Assembly: GCA_004335835.1 (NCBI GenBank)
Contig: RWJK01001835.1
Location: forward strand, 6,355-61,396
DNA length: 55,042 nucleotides
Source of the DNA: Scenedesmus sp. ARA3
Taxonomy: Eukaryota; Chlorophyta; Chlorophyceae; Sphaeropleales; Scenedesmaceae
Direction of reading: 5' to 3'
A program made the position numbers and the translations under genes. Below the pieces are notes generated by a model. The model ran no database searches and was not told the origin of the DNA. It saw only the letters and a list, made by a program, of their open reading frames with translations. Shown here piece by piece: positions 30,713 to 41,884 of this stretch (the first letter of the stretch is position 1; each line of letters opens with the position of its first letter).

Positions 30713-33700
30713 GCTGCCGCGCGTGGCCCGCATCGTTATTCTTGTGCTGTGCAGCAGCCTCTTGCACCGGCACACAGGGAGCAGTGCAGGGCCTTTGTGT
30801 CGTTGACGTCTTTTGGCCTGTTCCTCAGCAGCAGGAACGTGCTTCCTGCTTGTGATGATGCCTGGTTATTGCGTTGTGAGGACGCAAGCAGCGTGTCTGA
30901 TGTGATGGCTTGACGCGCCTGCAGCGCCTGTGAGGATCATCTGACGTATAATTGATTTGACTAGCGTGATGGCTGTGTGTGCCGCGGATGTGTCACCTGT
31001 GCACATGTTGCAATGCCAGCCGCCTCTGCTTGCTGGATCAGCAAACGCGGGCAGATTCAGATAGTCTCTTTACAAGAGAATGCTGCTTTGCTAGTGCTAG
31101 CAGGCTAGCCCTGCCAACCCCTTACTATTTGATTGATTGATTGATCTGATCTAGGGTGATGTCTAGAGTTGGGCTGATGTGTCTGCGGCAGCAATGCACC
31201 CAAAAGGCCTTGAAAAAGGTCTTCCACCGCACTAGCTAAGAAGGCGTGCTTAGTTTATGTTGGTGCACGGCACAGTTTTGGCCGAATTAGCAACGACTAC
31301 CTAAACCATCTAGCAGTTGGCAGCACCCTTGTTGGCTGCACTTTGCATAGTACCTGCTTGCGTGGCTTAATTGTGGTGCTGGTGGTGTCTTTTCCGACAT
31401 ACCATCTGATGCTGTGACTATAGCTTCTGTTGCCATGCGACACATTGCAGGCGTGTGGAATGATCCGCTGGAGTAGTTGTTGATCAGTCAGCAGGAGTCG
31501 CTTGTGTGCTGCCTTCGCTCTGCTGTGTGCTCTACAGAGCGATTGCGCAGCCACTCAGCGTCAGCAGCTTTCCTGCTGTGGCCACGCGTCCGGTTGAAAT
31601 TGTCTGCAGCTTGCGTTGCAGGCTGTGGGCTGTGGCTGTTTGCATGCGCCCTGCATGCTGCCGATGTGCATTGGGCTACTGCTAATTGCGCCTGTAGCTC
31701 CTTTGCATACATTGAACCACAGGCAGTGGCAACGAGTGAATGTGGCAATGACGCTTTGCCGCTCCTCGTGAGTCTGTGGTTGTGCATAGCATGCCGCCTT
31801 TCGTTTAGTGTACGGTACACGCTCAGCTGCTTTTCAGCAGCTGGCTACCTTCTATCACCTCCGACAGTTTGTTGTGCATAGTGCTTCTGGCTGCTGGCTA
31901 CTGGCTTGCCCCCTGGTTAGCCCTATGGCTCTGCAGGCGCCCGTTAGCAGCATTATGTGCTGCAGTTGCTGTGCGTCGCCCACAGTTTGCTGTGCTCGTT
32001 TCAATGGGATCATGGGACAGGCTGTGCCGCTGCTACATATGTGTATGTATTCATGGCCGTGTTGTGCTGCTCCTCATTTCACAATGTGGCGCCCGTAAAG
32101 CACCCAACACCTAGAGGTGTGGATTCATCCGGGCTCACACGTCTCTGTACATGGCAGGGCAGGTTGTGCTGCTGGTGCATGCACTGCGTTCTATCATCAG
32201 GAACTGCTGTAGAAGACAGCAGTGACGCTGCGTTCTGCAGCTGCAGCCTCATTCCTAGGCAGCCAGTGGTGCCATCTACTGTGCAGAAGGGATGCAGATG
32301 TCAGGCACTTGCAGATGTGAGGCACTTGGGAGATGGATGTTATCCTATGCAGCTGGGACGGGGGACGATTTCATATGCACTCTCTCTTTGTCTGCTGGGG
32401 TTTTCGATGATCGTGTGTTTGCCCGCTGTGTGGGATGCGGTGCCTTGCATGTTCAGGCAGGTGTGGCCTCAATTGAAGTCGGTTGAATGGCTCAGCTTTT
32501 GAAGCACGGAGCTGTGGCGTAGGAGGTGCTGCTGCAGCACATTCTGGTGTGCATTGACGCCTGCTGCTCTCTGCATTGCGCGCGGTTGCTGGTTGTCTGA
32601 CATGCATGCCATATGAGTGACTGGTCTGTGATCGCAGCCCAGTCTGTGTGAGACAGGCAGGATGGTGTGCATGGTTGGGTCAGTTGTGCTTCTTCTTCTG
32701 CCGATGTCCTGTCTCTGGTGTGTGTTCTGCCTGTGCTGTTTTCTGTTCTCCTGGTGGGATTAAGTGTGTGTTTTGTTGCCTGCAGTTGTCTGCAGGGATG
32801 TGGCATTGTGCTGCTGCGCGCTCAGGCGCTGGTTGGCGCTAGCTGTGCTCAGCAGTACTTGCTGCACGTTGCTTGATGGCCATATTGTGAAGGGTGCTGC
32901 GGTTGGGCATCACAGCAGCTGGAGCTTGTACTCGCTTTGACAGGCTGCCAGGCCGTCTGTGCAGTTTGAGACCCAACTGCTGAACTCGTGTTCGTTGGCT
33001 GGGCCTCAGTAAGCAGGCAGTATTTTAAATGTTCTGACTGCGGATCATTTTGCAACTGCAGGCGCTGCTGCTGGAAGTGGCTTGGCAGCTGTTGAAGACT
33101 TGTTTGTGTTTTCCGGCCTGTGGGTCGCTTGTGTCTGTTGATGTGTTGTGTTTTGGTTGTTGTCTTCGCATGTGTTGTTCTATGGCTGGCAGCAGCTGTA
33201 TGGTGATGGTGCACTTGCACGCATGAGGGTGCAACCATTCTCTGGCTTCACTCAGTAGCTTGTGTTCAAACAACCACAAGTGCTGCTGTGCATGCTTAAG
33301 TCGGTCATATGAATGCGAGCAGGGAGTGCTTGAGAGTGCATTGGTTCACTCACCGCTGTTGTTACCCGTGAGATAATAACATGCACATGGAGGCAATTCC
33401 CTTTCAGTGCGTCTGTATTCTATGGCGCTGCTGCCGTGTGTTGGATCTGACTGTCACTGTTGCACTACAGCTGTTGCTGTCTACGCTACCGCGGAGCGCA
33501 ACAGCTAGCTGTTGTGCTGCAATGACTGTGTCAACTGCGTGCAGTATATAGCCACACAGCGGAAGTGGAAGTGCGGGAGGTAGGCCCTGTGGCTGCTGCG
33601 TAGCAGGTGTTATGCCCAACACAAGCCCTGGGTAGCAGCTTGTAATGAGCTGCTGCAACTGCCTCGGTGCGCATGAGAGTGCTGGAAACTGGCGGTGTGT

Positions 33701-34808
33701 GTGTGGCTTGTGAAGGTGCGTCACTTGCCTCGAGGTGGCTTGATGGACGACCATGGTGTGAATGCGGTGATGATGGTGCCTGCAGGACGTGCTTCAAGGG
33801 GCATTCTATTTGTCTGCTTCTGTCCAGTCTGGATTGTGTGCCAGGGGCTGTTTGTGCTGAGGTGCGTCCGGGGACGTGCACTGCATGGCATGTAGCGTGA
33901 ATGCGGTGTTGATGTCACCCGCAGGAGGCTCCTTGAGGCTTTTTACATGTGTCTTTCTGCTGTTGTCCAGTCTGGAGTGCGTGTGTGGGGTTCTGTGTGT
34001 TATCAACCAACTCAACTCAATCAGCGGCCTGAAATGGCCCTCCTTGTGGGATGCCTGTCACTGCTGTTGGCAAGTGACAGGCACCTTTTCACTAAAGGGT
34101 TTGTAGTGGTGTCTGAGCATTGCAACACAATCCTGCTGACGCGTGTAATTTGCTGGCATACTTGGGTTGTACGGATGAACCCTCATCCTGTGTGAACACC
34201 ACCACGTGCTAGCAGCTGCGGAACATCCAAAATCACCAGCATGTTGCAGCTCTTCTCACAGCAATGCTGCTGCAGCGGCGGTGCTGCTCAACAGTGTTAG
34301 GAAACAAGGCCGCTGCAGCCTGCAGCAGCAAGCTTGCCCTGTGCTGGCCAGCAGTGCTGGCCTCACCTGGGAATAAAGCTCGTTAGCGTGTTTATGAACT
34401 CAAGATCACACTAGGATCCTCCAGCTTACATGTATTGAGACGCAGGCGCGTTGCCCTGGGCAGCAGGGATGGCAGTACACCTGAACGCTGTACAGCATCG
34501 ATAGCAGCGTGCTGTTACGGCGCATGCAAGAACCCACAGTCGCGATCAAAGTTGATGTATGTTTATAATGGTTCAAAGGAATATAAAGCCACGCAGCGGC
34601 TGGAAAGCAAAGTGACAGACGCGTCTCGAACAATCGCTAGTAAGGCTGCTACGCCCTACATCCGGGTGCCACGCCGCTCCTTGCTGCAACGCACGTTCAC
34701 TTTCAACATCTGCTCATCTCCGCCTGCTGCTGCTTCGCACCCAGTTGACTGACCGTAGCAGTCACCAGACTTGCCAGTTGCCAACAAGCGTGCTGATCGC
34801 TACTCAAC
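30713..34808. other. Long intergenic stretch, no gene supported
   Basis: It should hold the TBC 3' UTR and the MAM33 promoter. Open frames on both strands are short and overlapping, with Cys-, His- or Gln-rich nonsense composition. I see a TGAT microsatellite near 31131-31145 and a tandem duplication of about 95 bases with 140-base period at 33757-33991. Confidence 0.5.
33757..33991 (+). repeat. Imperfect intergenic tandem duplication, period ~140
   Basis: GTGAATGCGGTG ... CGCAGGA...CTTCAAGG/CTTGAGG ... CTGTCCAGTCTGGA...GTGTG occurs at about 33757-33852 and again at 33897-33991. Both copies carry a GCAG|GA acceptor-like site. It resembles the exon-edge arrays but no exon is known here. Confidence 0.75.
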
Positions 34809-35263
34809 ATGGCCCTGCGTCTGCTACTGAGTGCCTGCAAGCAGCAGCAGCCGCTGCTAATGAAGCAGCTGCTGCCAGCAGCATGCGCAGCACTGCAGGC
34901 AGCACCCACAGGATTCCAGGGTAAGGCATCAATCATGTGCTGCTGCCATGCTCTAGCACTCAAGCTCTCTGCTTCTGACTCTGCCTTGCCTTTCGCAACA
35001 TCTGTTATGCACCTTTGAAGGCCTCACATGTCCAAGGCTGAATCTTGTTGATTGTGTGTGTGTGACCATGCTGCTGCTGCTGCTGCTGCTGCTGTACAGC
35101 CCCAGCAGCTGAGCTGCTGCAGCAGGCAAAAGCCAGCTTCACCAGCAGCAGCCTGGATCTGGCCCCTCAGCTGTCTTCTATCCTCACAAAGGAGATCAAG
35201 CACGAGAAGACAGTGTCAGAGAAGAGCGAAGTCGTGTCAGCAGTGAGTGTTATTGCATGCAAG

Positions 35264-35305
<42 letters not shown>

Positions 35306-35646
35306 CAGTGTCAGAGAAGAGCGAAGTGGTTCCAGCAGTGAGTGTTGTTGCATGCAAGGGCGGCGGCAGCAGCAGCAGCAGCAGCATGAGAAGACAGTTT
35401 CAGAGAAGAGCAAAGTTGTGTCAGCAGTGAGTGGCATGGCTTACAGGTCAAGTACACAGCTATTGCAGTTGGCAGCTATTGCAGTTGGCAATGCACTTGC
35501 TGGTGGCAGTTGCAGCAGCAGCAGCAGCCAGCAGCAGTGCAGAGGGATTTGATTGCAGCAGTGAGGGGAGGCCATGCGCGGTCGCTTGGGCAGTGCGGCA
35601 GTAGTCGGCGCAGCGCGCAGCAGCTCACGCTGTATACACCGCATGT

Positions 35647-35679
<33 letters not shown>

Positions 35680-38171
35680 GCTGGCAGCTGCGCGGAAGAA
35701 CAAAATTGTAGCAGTAGCAAGTGACATACCCGAAGTGCAGTACTCCAATACCTAGGCAGCGGCATCCAACATATGGACAATGCATGAACAGCAGCAGGAG
35801 GGGCAGCAGCAGCAGTGCGTGCAGCAGCAGCAAGGGGCTGGCCCGGGGTGCAGTGGCAGCAGTCATGGTCTGGGTGGTTCAAGCAGCAGCAACAAGGAGC
35901 AGCAGCAAAGCAGCAGCAGCAACCGCAAGGAGCAGCAGCAACGCAGGGCTTTGCTTAATCAGGAGTGCAGACAAGTCATGTGAAATTTATCTCAATGTTG
36001 TGTTACTTGTTATGTGACATGTTATCTGCCGCAGGGCCCGCCAGCTCCTTTTGTGCTGCACAGCAAGCTGGGTGACACCGCAGTGTCACTCACGCGTGAC
36101 TTCAATGGCGAGAAGGTCTCCGTGGACTGCAGCGTGAACATGCAGGTGAGGGTGGGAAGTTCACACTGTGAGCTTGTGGATTTGGCTCAAGTGCGTTTAA
36201 ATTAGTTGCGCGACTTCAATGGCGAGAAGGCCTCCGTGGACTGCAGCATGAACATGCAGGTGAGGGTGGGAAGTTCACATTGAGACTATGCATCTAGGCG
36301 AGGAGTTCTGACCATGAAGTTGACGCGGTGAGGTGATAGGGCTGGCGGAAACTAGGACTGTGTGGTTGTGGTTGTGTTGTTGGGGTTCTGTCTGGCGCAA
36401 GAGGCTGGTCTTGAAGATGACACATTACACTTGCCAATGATTAAGAACATCATGTACATGAAACATGACTGCAAGTGCCCTGGATACGTGGGCATTGAAC
36501 ATCAGCTGTTCTTGCAGCTTGCAGGACAGCTTGAGCAGCCAACATACTTGGTCTCCCTCTGGGTCTGATGAGAGTGGTGATGCAATAGAAATTGCCTGCC
36601 ATTGTTGCTGAACATCTCCTTTTCTGCTGTGCAGGACAGCCTGGGCAGCCTGTCTTTTGGTGGCGATGAGGACGAGGATGAGTCAGAGATGGATGAGGCA
36701 GCAGACGTGCAGTTCAACGTGACTGTGACAAAGGTGAACCATGTACTTGGCCTTTGTTAATTGCTTATGGTTTGTTACGCGTACAGGTTGCTCCGTCGGA
36801 TGTTTGTTTGGCTTGTGTGTGTAAGTTAACGCCCGCTGCTGGACAAGTGCCATGTGGCCGCACATGTCCTACCAGCGTTGCTGGCATGCATGGTTAACCA
36901 AACGCTTGCTGGGTTGAGTGTGTCGGGGCTTTGAGTAATGTTCATTTTATCATCCGCCGTGATGTCAACAAAGCATCAGCAGCTAGCCAGCCAGCCAGCT
37001 GAACCCTAGCAGCGCTGCCCAGTGATGCAAAACCTCACCAGAGAGGGCCAACCGGAGCCATAACATCGGTGCCGTGGCTGGCACAGGCCCCGCCAGTGAC
37101 CCGCCCTGCACCGCACCGCAGCCACACCCCTGCCTGTATACATGTTCCGCTCTGGCTGTGGGTGTGTGTGTGGGGTGGGGCCTGGCTGGGTGGCCTGATG
37201 TTTCAACATGTTATGAGATCTGAGGGCAGGCAGGGTGCGGCGGCTGGTTGGCTGGTTGACTCCTTCCTTGGCTGTATGGTGTCTGTGCCACTGGGATTGT
37301 TGGTTGGTTGGCTTGGCTGTTCACAGCTTGTTCACTGGCATCTTGGCCTGGGCAATGGCACAGCAAAGGGCATTTGATTTGCTCGGCATGTCACCTACCC
37401 CACCATCTGCCGCATGCCATCCTCTTCACAAATAGATGAGGCATAATCATCATCCGTGATTTTTCGTTTTGCAGGCTGACAAGGCGCTGGTGTTCAAGTG
37501 CATCAGCGACGGCACCTACCTTGACATTCGCCACGTGTCACTCACTGCCGCGTAATCCTTCTGTGTGATTACTCCCTCCCAAACCACACCTGCAGGCTGA
37601 CAAGGCGCTGGTGTTTGAGTGCATCAGTGACGGCACCTACCTGGACATCCGCCACGTGTCACTGGAGCCAGCGGAGGGCATCGACTCAGACACCGTGTTC
37701 ACTGGGCCGGTGTTCAGCGAGCTTGACAGCGAGCTGCAAGATGCCTTCCGTGAATACGTGACGGTGAGTGCAGCTGGCGTTGCTAGTTAGCGAGGTTTGG
37801 GGCTGTTGGGGTGTTGCGGGGCGTCCAGGTGTCAGAATAGTTTAGGTTTTAACAGGGTACACAGGCGTGAACAGCAGCAGCTGTAGCCTGCTTAGTAGCG
37901 CTGGGGTTGTAGCCAGCGGTTTTGGGCGCTGCTGGGGTTCTGCTGGTGCCTAGGTGTCAGTGTTGAGTTTGAAAGCGATCTGCAGGATGCATTGCGTGAG
38001 CGTTGCTGCAACGTGTGCATGCCCTGCCTCGCTCTGTCATTCATCGCCCAAGATTCAAGAGCCCGCTGTGTGTCAATGCCTTTCGCACCCGCCTCTTCAC
38101 TTCCCCGCTGCTGGAGTACGGCATCAATGAGGACCGATCTAGTACCTGCACGGTGCTGACCCTGCAATCAT

Positions 38172-38205
<34 letters not shown>

Positions 38206-38740
38206 CTCCCTGCAGGAGCGCGGCATCAATGAGGACCTGGGCGAGTACCTGCGCCACCTCATGTTCGACAAGGAGCAGGTGGGTTTTACGTTTACCCTGA
38301 TTTCCAGCAACGCGCAAACCAGAAGTTATAAGGTTTAAAATCATAGAGTACCTGCGCCACCTCATGTTTGACAAGGAGCAGGTGAGAGCCGCACGCTGTA
38401 ACATAATGTAACGCAGCATAACAAAACCCCAGTCTTTCAAACCACAAACTTTAGACAGCCTTGATCACGAAACCTAGGATACGTGCGCCACCTCATGTTT
38501 GTCAAGGAGCAGGTGCGGGGTTATCTACTGCTGATGCAAGGTGTGCTGGTTTTCAGCTGTGCGGGCTTTGGCGTGCCTGATGATGACAATATACATGTAT
38601 CAACTCAGATTCTGAACATCAATGGTACATAAGACCATTGGAGTTGACTGGCACGTCTGTGGTTGGTCTTTCATGTGCTGCTGCAGGAGGAGTACCTGCA
38701 CTGGCTGGAGGGAGTGAAGGGCTTCGTTGGCAGCAGCTGA
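34809..38740 (+). CDS. MAM33: MAM33/p32-family mitochondrial matrix acidic protein
   Basis: Seven exons (34809-34920, 35100-35242, 36035-36145, 36635-36733, 37596-37763, 38216-38278, 38687-38740) join in phase to 249 residues. The N-terminus (MALRLLLSACKQQQPLLMKQ) is a mitochondrial presequence. The mature part shows the family layout: a helix (ELLQQAKASF), the β-rich core (VSLTRDFNGEKVSVDCSVNM), an acidic loop (GGDEDEDESEMDEA), DGTYLDIRHVSL, YTGP-like FTGPVFSELD, then the C-terminal helix (LRHLMFDKEQEEYLHWLEGV). Family members form trimeric rings and take part in mitochondrial ribosome assembly and respiratory maintenance. Usual length is about 230-280, so it is complete. Decoys flank exons 2-6. 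TGTAA lies 459 bases past the stop. Confidence 0.95.
35068..35097 (+). promoter_or_regulatory. CTG tract forming the MAM33 exon 2 acceptor
   Basis: Eight CTG units lead directly into TACAG at 35099, ahead of exon 2. They take the place of an ordinary pyrimidine tract. The same arrangement precedes exon 6 (38173-38206). Confidence 0.6.
35243..35430 (+). repeat. Two decoy copies of MAM33 exon 2 end
   Basis: Copies of KTVSEKSEVV(S/P)A followed by gtgagtg end at 35337 and 35426, against the true boundary at 35242 (spacing 95 and 89). Each is followed by a CAG run (35267-35303 and 35368-35386), which is part of the duplicated unit. Confidence 0.95.
36208..36262 (+). repeat. Decoy copy of MAM33 exon 3 end
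   Basis: GACTTCAATGGCGAGAAG... (DFNGEKASVDCSMNMQ) plus gtgagggtgggaagttcaca copies the exon 3 end and donor region, 114 bases downstream of the true boundary at 36145. Confidence 0.95.
37475..37550 (+). repeat. Decoy copy of MAM33 exon 5 start
   Basis: ttgcag plus ADKALVFKCISDGTYLDIRH starts at 37475, 121 bases before the true exon at 37596, and breaks after HVSL. Confidence 0.95.
38109..38150 (+). repeat. Worn decoy copy of MAM33 exon 6 start
   Basis: GGAGTACGGCATCAATGAGGAC matches the exon 6 start (ERGINED) about 100 bases upstream, with a damaged acceptor. Confidence 0.7.
38346..38512 (+). repeat. Two decoy copies of MAM33 exon 6 end
   Basis: Copies of YLRHLMFDKEQ plus donor end at 38381 and 38512, against the true boundary at 38278 (spacing 103 and 131). 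Confidence 0.95.
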
Positions 38741-41700
38741 GCAGCAGCAGCAGCAGCAGCAGAAGTGTACACAATACAGCAGCCGCAGTGGGTGTGCGCT
38801 GGGTATGGCCCCCGGCAGACAGAGCAACAGAAGCACCTCGGCAGAAAGGCACCCTGGGCAGTGGCAGCGGGCGGTGGAGCTGCTGCGCAGCCGCCCAGGC
38901 ATGTCAGCAGCAACAGCTGATGGTTTCCAAGGACAAAGGTTGGCAACGGCAGCAGCCTCTCACATGCTAGTGACTGCCACCATTGTGGGGTGGAGTTGCA
39001 AGGAAGTTGACGATGACAGAGTTGGATGTTGAGGCATGGTGTGCGTACACAAGCATACCTCCAGTGCTCCTGCCAGGAGTATGTGGTTGGCAAGCCTTGG
39101 CATCAGTATCCAGCTGTGTTGATTGCGGCATGCTGCACTTGCCTTGCAGTTGTTGAGTACAACGCGTGTGTTGCAACGCCTGGAGTGTGTTACAGATCTG
39201 TAACGTGATAGACCCTTAGTGCATGGTGTCTCCTCAAACCCCGCGCAGGTGTTGCTTCCCAAACGCCAACGTCTGTGATGAGCAGCTGGGTAGCCTATGT
39301 GGTTAGTGCAAAGGCAGCCGCGCAACAGTAGCATACTGAGTCTCGGCTGTGCGTTGCTGTAGCAAAGCGCCAGCACGCTTGCTTGCGTTCAGGCGCTGAC
39401 ATGGCTACGGTTTAGGTCATACACACACCGTATGCATTCGTCCTTCAAGTGTACATACATCCCAAAGTGTGTTACCTGCAACGCGCCACACCTCATATGC
39501 TGCAACTTTGCGTCAACACCTCACGTCCCACCATCCCTATCAGGCCTGATCTAATCGAAAAGCAAAGTACAGCACGCACAGGAGCGCTGGCTGCAGCAAA
39601 GCAGTCATTTGTTTCGGGCTCAGCGCACCTGTGTGATGCTATGAAACAGCACAGCTACGGGCCCTGGCGCTTGCCACCGGCGGCGTCACACAGCCACATT
39701 GCAGGGTGAGCGCTCGTGCTAGCATATTGTGGGCGCCACCACAACCGACTCGTCATTTATGATGTGCAATGTGATGCAACCACCAAGTGCAATGCCTCGG
39801 GAGCACACTATACCAAAGGGGCCGGTGGTGCTGTGTGGAGTTGCCGCACAGGAGGCAGCTAGCAGCAGGCCTGCACACGGCCACGTGTTGGCAGCTGCAG
39901 GCACAGCACAAAGAGCTGCAGCACTGCAGAAGCAGTGGGCGCTCAAGCGTTGCAGGTCGTCATAGGCCGACTACAATGGCTAGGCCTGTGCATCACCACC
40001 AGTGTGCTAGAGTTGCATCAGTGACCGCCAGTGGGCATGCTTGCTGCCATAAAGCGTGTTTGGCAACGCGAGACAGCACGTGCCTTTCCGTGCCCCACTC
40101 TGGCTGGCAGTCAACCAACGCCCCACACATTTGTGCAATGTGTATCTGCACCCATAGCATTGCCAATGCTATGCATGTGACAAACAGCCGTGGCACCACT
40201 GGTACACTATGAGCACCCACGCACATGCCACACAGGCCTGCCCATGCATTCATCAGATGCTAGCTTCAAGCGCCAACACCGCGCGCAAACACAGAGCCAC
40301 CAGGTGTTGCACACGAATGTACAAATCCTCCAGACGAGGCCTCCTCGCTATGTTGGCTGCAAAATCTATGCCACAGCCACATTTGCTTTGTGCCCCAAGC
40401 CATTTCCTGCACCTACACTCCTGTCAACCTATGCCTACCTGCGCTAGCTGCGTGCAGTCAGGACTACCCAATAACATGGTACAAACAGAGCTGGCAACTG
40501 CTGTTGTGCCAAAGACAGCAGGCAGCGCGGTCCCAGCCAAAACATGAAAATAGTCATGGTGTACAAGCACATGGGGTAAAGGTACAAAGCGGCTTTTTGC
40601 AAGCCAACTCACTCGCACGACCCACCCGACCAATGCGAGCACACTTCAGGCTTACAACAAGGCCTGCAAAACCCTGTCATCCCAACGTAACAATGTAACA
40701 TAACATGTAACATTACAAGAGGCGCTGACCGCAGCATATGCATAAGAATGCCTTGCTGCCGCCCTATCACACACGCGCTCAGTATTTTTGTTCTTTTTTT
40801 GTATAAGGAGATACACAAAGGCTGGTGCCACAGCATAATGGTACAGATAGCGCTGGCAGTGCAGCGCTGTACAACTCCTCAAGCCACAAGCAATGCAATG
40901 CACGCAGCGCCCTGCACACGCAAACAATCAACCTTTGCAGTCTCGCAGCACAAGAAGCTGCAGCCACCAGTACAGCCCAGCAGCAGCCGCTGTACTCACT
41001 CAATGCTGTGTACCACTGTGAAGCCACAGGAGGCCTTGTTGCATGCCTGAGCTGCTGGGTCCTGCTGCCCAAGCACACTCCAAGAGTAACAGGCACACAG
41101 GTCAAAAGCGCGCAACTTCCTAGCACTACAACTGCTCGACTCACCCGGTGGGCAGGAGCAACAAGGGCTACACATACAAACACATAAGTCACAAAGGCAG
41201 CATGGCAAGCTCCACTTCACTAGGCACTGGATTGTACTGTACACACAGTCGCCACCATTAGGCAGCTGAGTTCATCCTCCAGCACATTCGGATAATGCAA
41301 TGCAAGCGTCGCGCACATATGTGCGTCACACACACCGAATCCCAACACATGCACACAGCCAACTGCATGCGCGCAACACCATGCGGCAAGCTTTACAGGC
41401 CTGTCCCGGCCGTCAGTACATGCATCCGAACACGCAGTCCGCTGCACGCGCAGGTACTTGCACACGTAATCTGGGGCGCAGTCAATGCACAAGTAATTTG
41501 CACACCACACACAACGTGCACACTCAACATGCGTGCCGCCAACCACCTGCTGCGACTCCAACACAATAGCACTACGTGCCCAGCTTTGTCAAGGTCCTGA
41601 AAAGCCAGAGCTTGCAGCCGTGCTTGCACCAACAGCAACAACGCAGCTGCCGCTTGATACACCGAGTGCCGAGCACAAAGGAAGCAAGCATCATACAATG

Positions 41701-41748
41701 GAAGGGCCTTGGGATCAGCAACTGACACCAGTAATGTGGTTGCTGCTG
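38741..41748. other. Convergent intergenic region, no gene supported
   Basis: It separates the 3' ends of MAM33 (+) and the ATG11-like gene (-). Short overlapping frames only. A small AT-rich cluster of GTAACA/TGTAAC repeats occurs at 40684-40714. TTACA at 41393-41397 (TGTAA on minus) lies 352 bases past the ATG11 stop and may end that transcript. Confidence 0.5.
39199..39203 (+). terminator. Candidate MAM33 poly(A) signal TGTAA
   Basis: TGTAA lies 459 bases past the MAM33 stop, on the coding strand, at a usual distance for a chlorophyte 3' UTR. Confidence 0.4.
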
Positions 41749-41848
41749 TCAGCTGGCATCTACTTCACTGCCAGCAGCGCTTAGCTGTCCCTCGGATGAC
41801 GGCACAGCACTTGTCTGAGCTGGCTCTGCAGCTGATGCTGGAGCGGCC

Positions 41849-41884
<36 letters not shown>

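Noticed and set aside
31808..32502. Overlapping plus-strand ORFs of 64-181 codons after the TBC gene
   Set aside because: Different frames overlap. Composition is Cys/Trp/Leu-rich with no domain and no credible splice links; probably 3' UTR or spacer.
39729..40253. Opposing ORFs of 78-141 codons in the MAM33-ATG11 spacer
   Set aside because: They overlap on both strands and have no family signal, start context or splice structure supporting coding function.
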